This document shows, one piece after another, positions 16,051-25,208 of a stretch of DNA of 64,000 nucleotides. Source of the stretch: Bacteroidota bacterium (GTDB lineage Bacteria; Bacteroidota; Bacteroidia; Bacteroidales; Prolixibacteraceae); NCBI GenBank assembly GCA_023428545.1, contig JAEYXH010000015.1, forward strand, positions 1 through 64,000, written 5' to 3'. Below the pieces are notes generated by a model. The model did no database searches, was not told the DNA's origin, and saw nothing but the letters and a program-made list of their open reading frames with translations. The translations under genes and the position numbers were made by a program. How positions within the stretch are numbered: the stretch's first letter is position 1; each line of letters opens with the position of its first letter.

Positions 16051-19000
16051 ATGTCAAAAGAGAAAAAATTCATTACTTGTGACGGTAACTATGCTGCAGC
16101 GCACATGAGTTACATGTTCAGTGAGGTGGCTTGTATTTATCCGATTACTCCCTCCTCAACCATGGCGGAGTATGTAGATGAATGGGCTGCCTATGGAAAA
16201 ACCAATATGTTCGGTCGTCCAATACGTCTTGCAGAAATGCAGAGCGAAGGAGGAGCTTCCGGAGCCGTACACGGTGCTTTGCAATCAGGTTCACTTACTA
16301 CAACTTATACTGCTTCACAGGGATTACTTCTGATGATTCCGAATATGTATAAGATTGCCGGTGAGCTTTTACCAACAGTCTTCCATGTCAGTGCCAGGGC
16401 TCTTGCTGGCCATGCCCTTTCAATTTTTGGTGACCACAGCGATGTATATGCTGCCCGTCAGACTGGATTTGCCCTGATTGCTGCCGGTTCAGTCCAGGAA
16501 GAAATGGATATCGCTGGTGTTGCTCATCTTGCAACCTTAAAATCAAGGGTCCCATTCCTTGCTTTCTTTGATGGATTCAGGACCTCACATGAATTGCAAA
16601 AGGTTGAATTGCTATCAACTGAACAAATGTTGCCACTTGTCGATATGAAGACCATTCAGGATTTCCGCGATAGGGCCCTTAATCCTGAACACCCTGTCAC
16701 AAGAGGAACTGCTCAAAACCCGGATATCTTCTTCCAGGCGAAAGAGGCAAGTAACCGTTTCTATGATGCTGTGCCTGATATCGTTGAGCACTATATGAAT
16801 GAAATGGCAAAAATTACCGGACGCCAGTATCATCCATTTACGTATTATGGTGCACCCGATGCCGAAAATATTATCATCGCAATGGGATCTGTGACTGAAA
16901 CCATTCGCGAAACAATTGATTACCTGGTTAACCAAGGTAAAAAGGTTGGTCTGGTTTCGGTTCATCTGTTCCGTCCTTTCTCCAGTGATTATTTCTTTAG
17001 GGTATTTCCGAAGTCAGTGAAAAGGATCGCTGTTCTTGATAGAGCCAAGGAACCTGGTGCCGAAGGTGAGCCCTTATATCTCGATATTAAGTCGATTTTC
17101 TATGGTAAAGAGAATGCTCCCGTTATCGTTGGAGGAAGATATGGTCTTGGGTCAAAAGATACTACTCCTTCACAGATTCTGGCCGTCTACGAAAATCTTG
17201 AAATGCGTGAGTCAAAGAATGGTTTCACTATTGGAATCGTAGATGATGTAACATTTAAATCTTTACCTCTGAAGGAAGAAATTGACATCACCCCCAAGGG
17301 AACCTACCAGGCAAAATTTTATGGATTGGGTTCTGATGGTACAGTGGGTGCCAATAAAAACTCAATTAAAATTATTGGTGAGGAGACCGACAAATTCTGT
17401 CAGGGTTATTTCCAGTACGACTCCAAGAAATCAGGTGGTTTTACCTGTTCTCACCTTCGTTTTGGCGACAAGCCTATTCGTTCGACTTATTTGGTGACTA
17501 CCCCTGATTTTGTTGCCTGTCACGTACCGGCATATATTAATCTATATGACGTTTTAAAAGGTCTCAAGAAGGGTGGCTCCTTCCTGCTGAATTCTATCTG
17601 GGATGTGGAAGAGACCAAAAAGAGGCTTCCCGACCATATGAAAAAGTATTTGGCTGAGAATAATATCAATTTCTATATTATTAATGGTACCAAACTTGGT
17701 GAAGACCTTGGTCTTGGAACAAGAACCAATACCATCATGCAGTCAGCCTTCTTCAAAATTACCAATGTGATCCCTTATGACCTTGCAGTAAAGGAAATGA
17801 AAAAGGCAGTCGTGAAGAGCTACGGCCTTAAGGGTGAACTGGTTGTTAATATGAACTTTGCAGCGATCGATGCTGGTGGCGAAAATGTCGTGAAGGTTGC
17901 TATTCCTTCTGAATGGAAAAATATAGTGGTCAATAATGACGAGGTCAGTGATGAATTACGTCCTAAATACATTTCAAAATTTGTTGACGTAATCAATGCG
18001 CAGAAAGGGGATGAACTGCCTGTTTCTATGTTTGTAGGTTACGAAGACGGAACGTTTGAGGCGGGTACTGCCGAATATGAAAAGAGGGGTATTGCGGTTA
18101 ATGTCCCTACATGGCATGCCGATAACTGTATCCAATGTAACCAGTGTGCCTATGTTTGTCCACACGCAGCAATTCGTCCCTTCCTGTTGTCAGCCGATGA
18201 AGCGGCTAACGTTCCGGATGGAACTGATCTGAGGGAAGCAACACCCTCAAAAACCTTCCCTGGCCTTTCTTTCAGAATCCAAGTGAGTGTTCTTGATTGT
18301 ACTGGTTGCGGAAACTGCGCTGATGTTTGTCCTTCAAAAGTGAAATCACTTGAAATGGTACCATTGGATACCCAGCACGACGAGATCGAAAGATGGGACT
18401 ACATGGTGAAAAAAGTCAAAACCAAGGAGAATTTGCCCGACAAAATGCAAAATGTGAAGAATTCACAGTTTGCCCAGCCATTGTTTGAATTCTCAGGTGC
18501 CTGTGCCGGGTGTGGTGAGACTCCTCATGTGAAATTGGTTACCCAACTCTTTGGTGAACGTATGATGGTTGCCAATGCTACCGGTTGCTCTTCAATTTAT
18601 GGTGGATCAGCTCCTGCAACTCCATATCGCAAGAATAACGATTCTGGCCGTGGTCCAGCTTGGGCGAACTCTCTCTTTGAAGATAATGCCGAATATGGTT
18701 TTGGTATGGCTGAAGGTGTCTCGGCACAGAGAGACCGGATTTCTATGGTTATGGAAAATGCCATTAATGAAGGTGTCCCTGCAGAAGTAGAGTCCGCATT
18801 CCAGAAATGGATCGAGACCAAATACGACGCAAAAACATCTGAGGCGGCATCGAATAATGTTATCGCAGTTCTTACAGGTAGAACCGAAGAATATGCCCAG
18901 GTCATTCTCTCACTGAAACAATATTTGATCAAGAAATCAATCTGGGTCTTCGGTGGCGACGGTTGGGCGTATGATATCGGGTTCGGTGGCCTTGACCATG

Positions 19001-19593
19001 TTTTGGCAAGTGGACAGGATATTAATGTCCTTGTTTTGGATACTGAGGTATACTCTAATACCGGTGGACAATCATCAAAGGCTACCCCAGTTGGCGCTGT
19101 TGCAAAATTTGCCGCTTCCGGCAAGAAGATCCGGAAAAAGGATTTAGGCACCATGTTGATGTCTTACGGATATATTTATGTTGCCCAGGTTGCAATGGGA
19201 GCTAATCAACTGCAATATCTTAAAGCAATTCGTGAGGCCGAAGAGTATCCCGGACCATCCATTGTCATTGCCTATTCTCCCTGTATTGCCCATGGACTGA
19301 GAAACAGTATGGGGCAGTCACAAGAGGAAATGAAAAGGGCTGTGGAAGCTGGTTACTGGTCACTTTACCGTTATGATCCAAGACTTGAAGAGCAGGGCAA
19401 GAACCCATTCCAGCTCGACTCTAAAGAACCTGATTGGTCGAAATTCCAGTCTTTCCTGAACGGTGAAGTACGATACACTTCCCTTAAGAAATCTTTCCCC
19501 GAAGAAGCAGCCATTTTGTTTGCTTCGGCCGAAGAAAACGCCAAATGGAGACATAATTACTACAAACGTATGGCTAACATGCAGTATGAGTAA
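16051..19593 (+). CDS. nifJ: pyruvate:ferredoxin (flavodoxin) oxidoreductase
   Basis: A 1180-residue single-chain PFOR, full length for the family. It converts pyruvate and CoA to acetyl-CoA and CO2 and reduces ferredoxin, using thiamine diphosphate and three [4Fe-4S] clusters. Seen in order: the pyruvate-binding domain with YPITPSSTMAEYVDEW near residue 30, a two-cluster ferredoxin domain with cysteines 693, 696, 699, 703 and 750, 753, 756, 760, the third-cluster pair C818 and C821 in CAGCGETP, and the TPP site GDGWAYDIGFGGLDH with NTGGQ near 967-1010. The enzyme is oxygen-sensitive and marks an anaerobic, fermentative metabolism. Its reduced ferredoxin is a possible electron source for the hydrogenase 8 kb away, if that enzyme takes ferredoxin. 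It is a single gene with its own terminator. Confidence 0.97.
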   Translation: MSKEKKFITCDGNYAAAHMSYMFSEVACIYPITPSSTMAEYVDEWAAYGKTNMFGRPIRLAEMQSEGGASGAVHGALQSGSLTTTYTASQGLLLMIPNMYKIAGELLPTVFHVSARALAGHALSIFGDHSDVYAARQTGFALIAAGSVQEEMDIAGVAHLATLKSRVPFLAFFDGFRTSHELQKVELLSTEQMLPLVDMKTIQDFRDRALNPEHPVTRGTAQNPDIFFQAKEASNRFYDAVPDIVEHYMNEMAKITGRQYHPFTYYGAPDAENIIIAMGSVTETIRETIDYLVNQGKKVGLVSVHLFRPFSSDYFFRVFPKSVKRIAVLDRAKEPGAEGEPLYLDIKSIFYGKENAPVIVGGRYGLGSKDTTPSQILAVYENLEMRESKNGFTIGIVDDVTFKSLPLKEEIDITPKGTYQAKFYGLGSDGTVGANKNSIKIIGEETDKFCQGYFQYDSKKSGGFTCSHLRFGDKPIRSTYLVTTPDFVACHVPAYINLYDVLKGLKKGGSFLLNSIWDVEETKKRLPDHMKKYLAENNINFYIINGTKLGEDLGLGTRTNTIMQSAFFKITNVIPYDLAVKEMKKAVVKSYGLKGELVVNMNFAAIDAGGENVVKVAIPSEWKNIVVNNDEVSDELRPKYISKFVDVINAQKGDELPVSMFVGYEDGTFEAGTAEYEKRGIAVNVPTWHADNCIQCNQCAYVCPHAAIRPFLLSADEAANVPDGTDLREATPSKTFPGLSFRIQVSVLDCTGCGNCADVCPSKVKSLEMVPLDTQHDEIERWDYMVKKVKTKENLPDKMQNVKNSQFAQPLFEFSGACAGCGETPHVKLVTQLFGERMMVANATGCSSIYGGSAPATPYRKNNDSGRGPAWANSLFEDNAEYGFGMAEGVSAQRDRISMVMENAINEGVPAEVESAFQKWIETKYDAKTSEAASNNVIAVLTGRTEEYAQVILSLKQYLIKKSIWVFGGDGWAYDIGFGGLDHVLASGQDINVLVLDTEVYSNTGGQSSKATPVGAVAKFAASGKKIRKKDLGTMLMSYGYIYVAQVAMGANQLQYLKAIREAEEYPGPSIVIAYSPCIAHGLRNSMGQSQEEMKRAVEAGYWSLYRYDPRLEEQGKNPFQLDSKEPDWSKFQSFLNGEVRYTSLKKSFPEEAAILFASAEENAKWRHNYYKRMANMQYE

Positions 19594-19662
19594 TGGAAAC
19601 AATTTGCCTGAAGGGATCAACATGACATTAAAATAGATTGATCTTGAAGGTATTGGATGATT

Positions 19663-19695
19663 AAAGAGGCTGCCTGTTTTGGGTAGCCTCTTTTG
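19663..19695 (+). terminator. rho-independent terminator of nifJ
   Basis: AAAGAGGCTGCC pairs with GGGTAGCCTCTTT around a short T-rich loop, then TTG. The rest of the 306-bp gap to 19900 shows no gene and no further clear signal. Confidence 0.8.
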
Positions 19696-19899
19696 TTGAA
19701 TTATTAAGTCATATAAGCCGTATGATTATCAGGATTTGGTTCATGATCTTACTTTGTCTTCATCTATGGCTGGTGAATTCTAAGGTAAAAAAAAGGGCCG
19801 CTTCACCATGATGAAACAGCCTCCTTTGAAAGAATTTCCGTTTGAAGAATCTATAAATTCATTTCCCGAACACAAATACCACATGAATCCTTGTAAGTC

Positions 19900-20733
19900 T
19901 TATTTAAATGAAATTTTTACAAGAACTGGAAGATGATCCGAAGGATACCGGTTGTCCCAGGAATCAGTTAGTGCTGCATATTTGTGAACATTAACCATTT
20001 CATTGACAAAAATATAGTCAATTCGGTTATTCAGTGGATGGTCCCTTCTAAATGAATTAAACGTGCCCACAGGACCATAGGCGGGATGTTTGGATACCTC
20101 ATAAGAATCACGCATTTCCCTCTTCATTAACTGTACAGGGACAGTTTCTGGAGTTAGGTTAAAGTCACCGGTTAGTATCACTGGAAGTTCATTCCCTCCT
20201 AAAACTTCCTTTATTTTTTTCTGGATAAGGATGGCCGAATTTGCCCTGGCGGAATCACCGACGTGGTCGAAGTGTGTATTGAAGAAATAGAAGGATTTTC
20301 CATCTGATTTAGAAATGAATTTTCCCCATGTGCAGATTCTGTTCAGTGCGGCGTCCCAGCCTTTGGATGGTTTCTCCGGTGTTTCTGACAGCCAGAATTG
20401 CCCATGGCTGATCAGGTCAAATTTATCTGAATTATAAAATATGGGAGAGAATTCACCACTGGTTTTTCCGTCATCCCTGCCGGTGCCCAACCACTTATGT
20501 GAAGGCATCCTGGTGGCAACGTCTTCTATTTGTCCAGCAAGTGCTTCTTGTAAACCAAAAATGTCGGCATCGTGGAATTTGAGCAAACCTGTTACCATCT
20601 CGATCCTGTTTGGCCAGGCATTAACCCCATCATTTGGAGTGTTATAACGTATGTTATAAGAAACGATGTTCATTTGTTGTGCTGTTGCTTGGGTGATGGC
20701 AAAGGCAAAAATAATCAAAATCAGTTTTTTCAT
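19900..20733 (-). CDS. exported endonuclease/exonuclease/phosphatase (EEP) family hydrolase
   Basis: A 277-residue protein with a cleavable signal peptide (residues 1-18, ending TATA-Q). The EEP fold motifs are complete: SYNIRYN, the metal-binding glutamate in FGLQEA, the catalytic histidine in NTHFDH, GDFNLTP, RIDYIFV, and the C-terminal SDHLPV. Such exported enzymes cleave phosphodiesters, from DNA or lipids to sugar phosphates, and the substrate cannot be told. The family includes sphingomyelinase-like and nuclease-like members. It is followed by a separate esterase gene upstream on the same strand (130 bp), so cotranscription is possible but not tight. Confidence 0.9.
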   Translation of the reverse strand: MKKLILIIFAFAITQATAQQMNIVSYNIRYNTPNDGVNAWPNRIEMVTGLLKFHDADIFGLQEALAGQIEDVATRMPSHKWLGTGRDDGKTSGEFSPIFYNSDKFDLISHGQFWLSETPEKPSKGWDAALNRICTWGKFISKSDGKSFYFFNTHFDHVGDSARANSAILIQKKIKEVLGGNELPVILTGDFNLTPETVPVQLMKREMRDSYEVSKHPAYGPVGTFNSFRRDHPLNNRIDYIFVNEMVNVHKYAALTDSWDNRYPSDHLPVLVKISFK

Positions 20734-20863
20734 TGTTTGTTGTTTAATATGAAACCAAAGAATAAGTGCTTAATATTCAAAATTCAAGATTGCCTGAATA
20801 TTCAACTGTTAACGGTGGTGCTTTGATAAGCAAACATGATAAATCCTTTCAGATGAACCAGTA

Positions 20864-21832
20864 TTATTGGTTGCAGAAATCGAATGACTCATAGTCACAA
20901 ATATCTGCATCACCTGAAACAATGGTATGGATTTTTGTTTTTTCACTGTTTAGTACAAAACGATGGGCAAATTCAATGATAACATCGAAATATTTCGTCA
21001 TGGGCGTTCCAGCTAGTTCATGGCGGCCTCCACAGGTAGTGTGCAGCCAATATGGTATCCCTAATTGTTCGAGTTTTCGGCTGATAGGAAACGAACCATG
21101 CAAAATGAGATGTCCCGCCTGGGTTGAGTCGCAATAATGATGTGAGGCTGTACCGTAGGGAACCAGATTGTCACAAGTACCGTGAAAAAACAGGGTAGGG
21201 ATAGCCGATTCATCATAAACCTTCTCTAAGTCAGGAATGGCTCCTGCCATGGAAATCATACCTGCATAGGATACCGGACCCGAATCGAGGCCAAAGCAAT
21301 TTGGAGGAGAAAAGCCTGTGTTCAAGATGGCTTCTGCACCTGCACTGCTTCCGGCAAGAATGATCTTTTGAGGATTAATACCCAGGCTTTCTCTGTTTTC
21401 AATCAGGAAAAAGGTAGCATCCTGGACATCCTCAACAGCTGACTGAAAGGTATTCAATTTTTCGATAGCGGGACAATCACATCCAAACAGGCCAGGTTGG
21501 TCTTTTCTGGTCAGACGGTAACTCATTGAGGCGGAAACATATCCAAAAGATGCAAGATTTCGGCAAAACTGGACAGTCCCTGGATCATCCCTGCGACCAC
21601 CACTAAATCCTCCTCCGTGTACAAATAAAATCAAAGGTCGCTCGATTTCATTGTCCAGCCATGGAAGATAAACATCAATATTTAGGTTTTCCCCATTTTT
21701 GGTAACATAGGTGAATGTCTGGACTTCTACGGAGTCAGTAATGACTTCAATATATCTTTCCTGGGCAAATGATGAAAAACTTAGGAAGGCGATACATACT
21801 GCAAGAATTCCTTTTATCAGATTAAATCGCAT
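20864..21832 (-). CDS. exported alpha/beta hydrolase (carboxylesterase-like)
   Basis: A 322-residue protein when started at the ATG at 21832, which gives a clean signal peptide (RFNLIKGILAVCIAFLSF, ending SFAQ). The TTG-started longer form adds nine residues ahead of it. Signatures are the oxyanion loop FVHGGGFSGG, the nucleophile elbow GSSAGAEA, and a C-terminal GRHELAG histidine. These place it among the BD-FAE/hormone-sensitive-lipase-like esterases that remove acyl groups from sugars or small esters. The cysteine-rich C-terminus (VSGDADICDYESFDFCNQ) is unusual. A substrate is not evident. Confidence 0.86.
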   Translation of the reverse strand: MRFNLIKGILAVCIAFLSFSSFAQERYIEVITDSVEVQTFTYVTKNGENLNIDVYLPWLDNEIERPLILFVHGGGFSGGRRDDPGTVQFCRNLASFGYVSASMSYRLTRKDQPGLFGCDCPAIEKLNTFQSAVEDVQDATFFLIENRESLGINPQKIILAGSSAGAEAILNTGFSPPNCFGLDSGPVSYAGMISMAGAIPDLEKVYDESAIPTLFFHGTCDNLVPYGTASHHYCDSTQAGHLILHGSFPISRKLEQLGIPYWLHTTCGGRHELAGTPMTKYFDVIIEFAHRFVLNSEKTKIHTIVSGDADICDYESFDFCNQ

Positions 21833-21865
21833 AGAATTATATGATTGGTATTTTCGCAACTAAAG

Positions 21866-21904
21866 TAAAAAAAAAAGATGGAACCTAATCCCAGATTCCA
21901 TCTT
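21866..21904 (-). terminator. rho-independent terminator, probably for the malQ transcript
   Basis: AAGATGGAA (21875-21883) pairs with TTCCATCTT (21896-21904). On the minus strand the stem is followed by about ten T. It lies upstream of the esterase gene and 320 bp beyond the malQ stop, so it would end a transcript coming from 22224 or from within the gap. Confidence 0.75.
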
Positions 21905-22070
21905 CCATAGTCCCAATTTACTTTGCATTTAACCCTAACAAAAGGAGGTGTCTTCTTGTAAAATAACTGCTTACATATTTGAAGACGTTAACCATAAAAC
22001 AAAAATTAATCCCAAAAGTGATATGTGTTGAAATATAGGTATTTGCGGTTTTTGATATTGACGGAACGCG

Positions 22071-22101
22071 CCCATTTTGGCAAAATAATTCCCAAAATGG
22101 G
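22071..22101. other. long perfect hairpin in the 391-bp gap between malQ and the esterase gene
   Basis: CCCATTTTGG (22071-22080) pairs without mismatch with CCAAAATGGG (22092-22101) around an 11-nt loop. No T-run follows on either strand, so it is not a standard terminator. The surrounding 21905-22223 stretch has no convincing gene; a 67-codon frame there lacks coding character. Confidence 0.6.
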
Positions 22102-22223
22102 ACTCAAATGAATTGTTTACGAATATGGGGTATCTCGTTGTATCGTCACCAATAAATGCACTTAACAGATTCATTTATGAAAGGTCATATTATTTTCCTT
22201 TATCATTTTTTATGCTGCCACTG

Positions 22224-24968
22224 TCAGTAAACATCCAATCTGCCAGAGGTTTCAACCATTTCCCTGATTTTTTGGTTCCACTCCTTATGCTTTAGCAGTG
22301 ATTCCATTGTTACATGCATCCTGTATCTCCAGTAATGATTCGGATTTGAGGGTAAATTTATCCGTTCTGAATTGGCATCAGGAGTCCTTAACTGATCAGA
22401 CATACCAAACAAATCCTGAATTGGGAATACAGCCCACATTGAAGGTGAAAACAGATGTTGATTGATTATTTGTTCAACAATATTGGGTTCACAGCCGATA
22501 GGGGCGTTGCCACTGTTACCAAGTATCTGATTGAAAAACTTCTGGGATATATCCCTGTTTTCTTCCCACCAGCCACGAATTGTCGATGTATCATGTGATG
22601 AAGGAGTGGCGACCGACAGGTAAGGATAGGTTCCGGTATTTCCAAATTCAAATGCAGGATTTTTAGGCATCCTTTGGATTTCAAGACTTAGTATACCCAG
22701 TTTATTCATGATTTCAGGTACACAAGAAGGTACCATTCCTAAGTCTTCACCACAAAGAAGCATATCTGTAGCATTTTTTATCACGGGAAGCTTGGTCAAG
22801 GCTTTTTGGCTCCAGAAATTCTCGTTTCTTCTATAAAAATAATCAATGTAAATATCATGTATTATCGAGCGGAACTGTGGTTCAAGTTCCTGAAAAGACC
22901 GGGTGGCATGGACTCCGTTTCTGGGGAAGTAGCCGGTTGGGCCATAAGATGACCGAATAAAGATGATTTCTGATACCAAAGAGAAAAGTCCTCGTTTGAG
23001 AAAAAGCATCCGGCTGCTTTCTTCATTCGATGTGTCAGGTCCGGGAGTAAGGTATTCCTCAATCTTTCGTTGCGAGTCAAAATCGGGTTTTAGTTTATAT
23101 TTTCCAGGTGAATACTCATCCAAGAATTGTTTCTTCACCTGGTCTGTCAGGTTGTCAAACATTTCCTTCAGAAAATATTCCCTGATGTATGGCTCACACA
23201 TCCGTTCTTCATCGAAATATAGTCCACGTTCATGAAGTTCGGAGGAGGTATATGGTATGCTGGGGTTGAAATAACCCATTAAGCCTTCAACTTGTGATTC
23301 GGGAATTTCCCAGATTCTGAAAAAACCAAGGATATGATCGATTCTGAAAGCATCAAAATAGGAGGCCATTTGTTTAAGGCGTTGTTGCCACCAATTATAA
23401 TTGTCCTTGGCCATCCTTTCCCAATTATAGGTAGGGAAACGCCAGTTCTGTCCATTTGCTGAGAAATCATCCGGAGGTGCTCCGGCCTGGCAATCCATAT
23501 TAAACAAATCGGGGTTGATCCAGGCATCCACACTGTTCCGATATATGCCTATCGGAATATCTCCTTTCAGCACAATTCCTTTTGCCCGTGCGTAGTTGGC
23601 TGCTTCAAGAAGCTGCTTGTGTGCATGGTATTGAATAAAATAATGAACAGCAATGTCGTCAAAATGCCTTGTATCTTTTCGGGTAATGATCCGGATAAGC
23701 TCATCATTAGGTTGACTGAATTCCCCCCATCTTTTAAAATCAGCTGTATTAAAAAGGTCTCTCAAATAGCTGAATGCGGCATACGGTTCAAGCCAGAACT
23801 GGTTTGTCTCAAAAAAAGACACAAAATCGGGATCCTCCCAAAGTTCTTGTTTCTTAAGATCATAAATTAATTTAAAAAATCTTGATTTGTAAGCCATTAC
23901 GGCTTCGTAATCAATTTTATCCAATGAATCAAGATAGGAACCCTGTGCTTCAATTACCTTTGAAGTAATATCCGAATTCAGATGACCAATAAGGGTAAGA
24001 TTGATATAGATTGGATGCAGGGCATAAACTGAAATTGCAGCGTAAGGGTATGAGTCATGCCATGTGTGGGTTGCAACTGTATCATTTACCGGAAGGATCT
24101 GTATCATTTTTAGACCAGTCAGCACAGCCCAATCCACCAGAAGCTTTATGTCAGTGAATTCACCAACGCCTGAACCATTCTCCCTGCGCAGTGCAAATAC
24201 CGGAATTGCTACACCAGCACCTTTCCATGGGTAACGGGGGAAGTCAAATTTCTCATTGTTAACCTCTATAACGTCGGGAGTCGAGCCTTCAGGAAGATAT
24301 AAGACCCTTTCCTCCGATTTTTCCCAAAACTCGGTATTTCCCAACTCATCTTTCACAAGGTATTTATAGTACACAGGGAAATCAGAAGGTGTTACAGTCA
24401 CTTCACCGTTCCAACAAGGGAATTCCTGATTGTCAAGATCGATTGCACGGTCGTCATACCATGTTCCCATGGTTCGGGCGTTTCCGGAAACGGATATCCG
24501 GTGACCGGGTTTCAATCTGATGACCGAAGGTTTGAAACGAAGAATTATAGGAAGGTTTTTAGAAACACGTGTTGATTTCCTGGGATAGCCGGGAGTCTGT
24601 GATTTGAAGATTGCACGAGAGAAAGCAGATGAGAAAAGGGCGTAATCTGAATCTGACATACTCCTCCAATAATCGATGCATAACTTGGCTTTGCATTTAA
24701 TGTATGACTCATGGAAAATCCTGTCGGGCCCCCATTCTTCAATAATATTGGTGCTGTTGTCTTCCCTGATAAAATAACGGTACGAAAATATTTCTCCAGG
24801 TTCAACATCCATCGTGAATATCCAAATTCCTGCATCAGGATCGGTCATCAGCATTTTTGCAGCACTATCCCTGTTCCCTTCACCAAGTGCCTTGTGGGAG
24901 CCAGAAATCATTAATTGTTGACCGAAATAGGTCCGATACTCAATCTGAAATTGTACCTGCATTTCCAT
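22224..24968 (-). CDS. malQ: 4-alpha-glucanotransferase with two N-terminal CBM20 domains (DPE2-like)
   Basis: A 914-residue GH77 enzyme that transfers alpha-1,4-glucan segments between maltodextrins. Two starch-binding CBM20 domains occupy about residues 1-110 (YRTYFGQ, SYRYFIRED) and 140-245 (RISVSGNARTMGTW). The GH77 domain fills about 260-900 and shows the nucleophile region FRIDHILGFFRIW, the acid/base segment CGEDLGMVP, and SSHDTSTIR with the third conserved Asp. The two-CBM20 plus GH77 layout is that of plant DPE2 and many Bacteroidota enzymes, which act on maltose and glycogen-like acceptors. No signal peptide is seen, so it works in the cytoplasm on stored or imported glucan. It is alone on its strand. 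Confidence 0.94.
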   Translation of the reverse strand: MEMQVQFQIEYRTYFGQQLMISGSHKALGEGNRDSAAKMLMTDPDAGIWIFTMDVEPGEIFSYRYFIREDNSTNIIEEWGPDRIFHESYIKCKAKLCIDYWRSMSDSDYALFSSAFSRAIFKSQTPGYPRKSTRVSKNLPIILRFKPSVIRLKPGHRISVSGNARTMGTWYDDRAIDLDNQEFPCWNGEVTVTPSDFPVYYKYLVKDELGNTEFWEKSEERVLYLPEGSTPDVIEVNNEKFDFPRYPWKGAGVAIPVFALRRENGSGVGEFTDIKLLVDWAVLTGLKMIQILPVNDTVATHTWHDSYPYAAISVYALHPIYINLTLIGHLNSDITSKVIEAQGSYLDSLDKIDYEAVMAYKSRFFKLIYDLKKQELWEDPDFVSFFETNQFWLEPYAAFSYLRDLFNTADFKRWGEFSQPNDELIRIITRKDTRHFDDIAVHYFIQYHAHKQLLEAANYARAKGIVLKGDIPIGIYRNSVDAWINPDLFNMDCQAGAPPDDFSANGQNWRFPTYNWERMAKDNYNWWQQRLKQMASYFDAFRIDHILGFFRIWEIPESQVEGLMGYFNPSIPYTSSELHERGLYFDEERMCEPYIREYFLKEMFDNLTDQVKKQFLDEYSPGKYKLKPDFDSQRKIEEYLTPGPDTSNEESSRMLFLKRGLFSLVSEIIFIRSSYGPTGYFPRNGVHATRSFQELEPQFRSIIHDIYIDYFYRRNENFWSQKALTKLPVIKNATDMLLCGEDLGMVPSCVPEIMNKLGILSLEIQRMPKNPAFEFGNTGTYPYLSVATPSSHDTSTIRGWWEENRDISQKFFNQILGNSGNAPIGCEPNIVEQIINQHLFSPSMWAVFPIQDLFGMSDQLRTPDANSERINLPSNPNHYWRYRMHVTMESLLKHKEWNQKIREMVETSGRLDVY

Positions 24969-25083
24969 TCATTTTTCAGGCATTGAAATTATAAATATTT
25001 CCTTGGTATGAAGATTATTAGAAGGAAAATTCGAAATGACGGTCAGGCACTTCTCTGACTGATGCCATTTGTAATACGGAAAC

Positions 25084-25122
25084 GAAAAACAGGGCATTCC
25101 AAATGTCTGAAACGCCCTGTTA
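25084..25122 (-). terminator. rho-independent terminator of the hydrogenase operon
   Basis: AACAGGGC (25088-25095) pairs with GCCCTGTT (25114-25121) around an 18-nt loop. On the minus strand the stem runs into TTTTTCG. It lies about 90 bp past the hydA stop. Confidence 0.72.
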
Positions 25123-25208
25123 ATTATTGATATAACAAATAGTATTAATCCTATGATTCTAAACTTTTTCAGATTAAAAGACTGTTTCGTGTAATTTTCA
25201 TTTTTAAT

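Noticed and set aside
22224..24968. malQ as part of a maltose/starch uptake locus
   Set aside because: No SusC/SusD, amylase or maltose regulator lies beside it, so only the cytoplasmic enzyme itself can be claimed.
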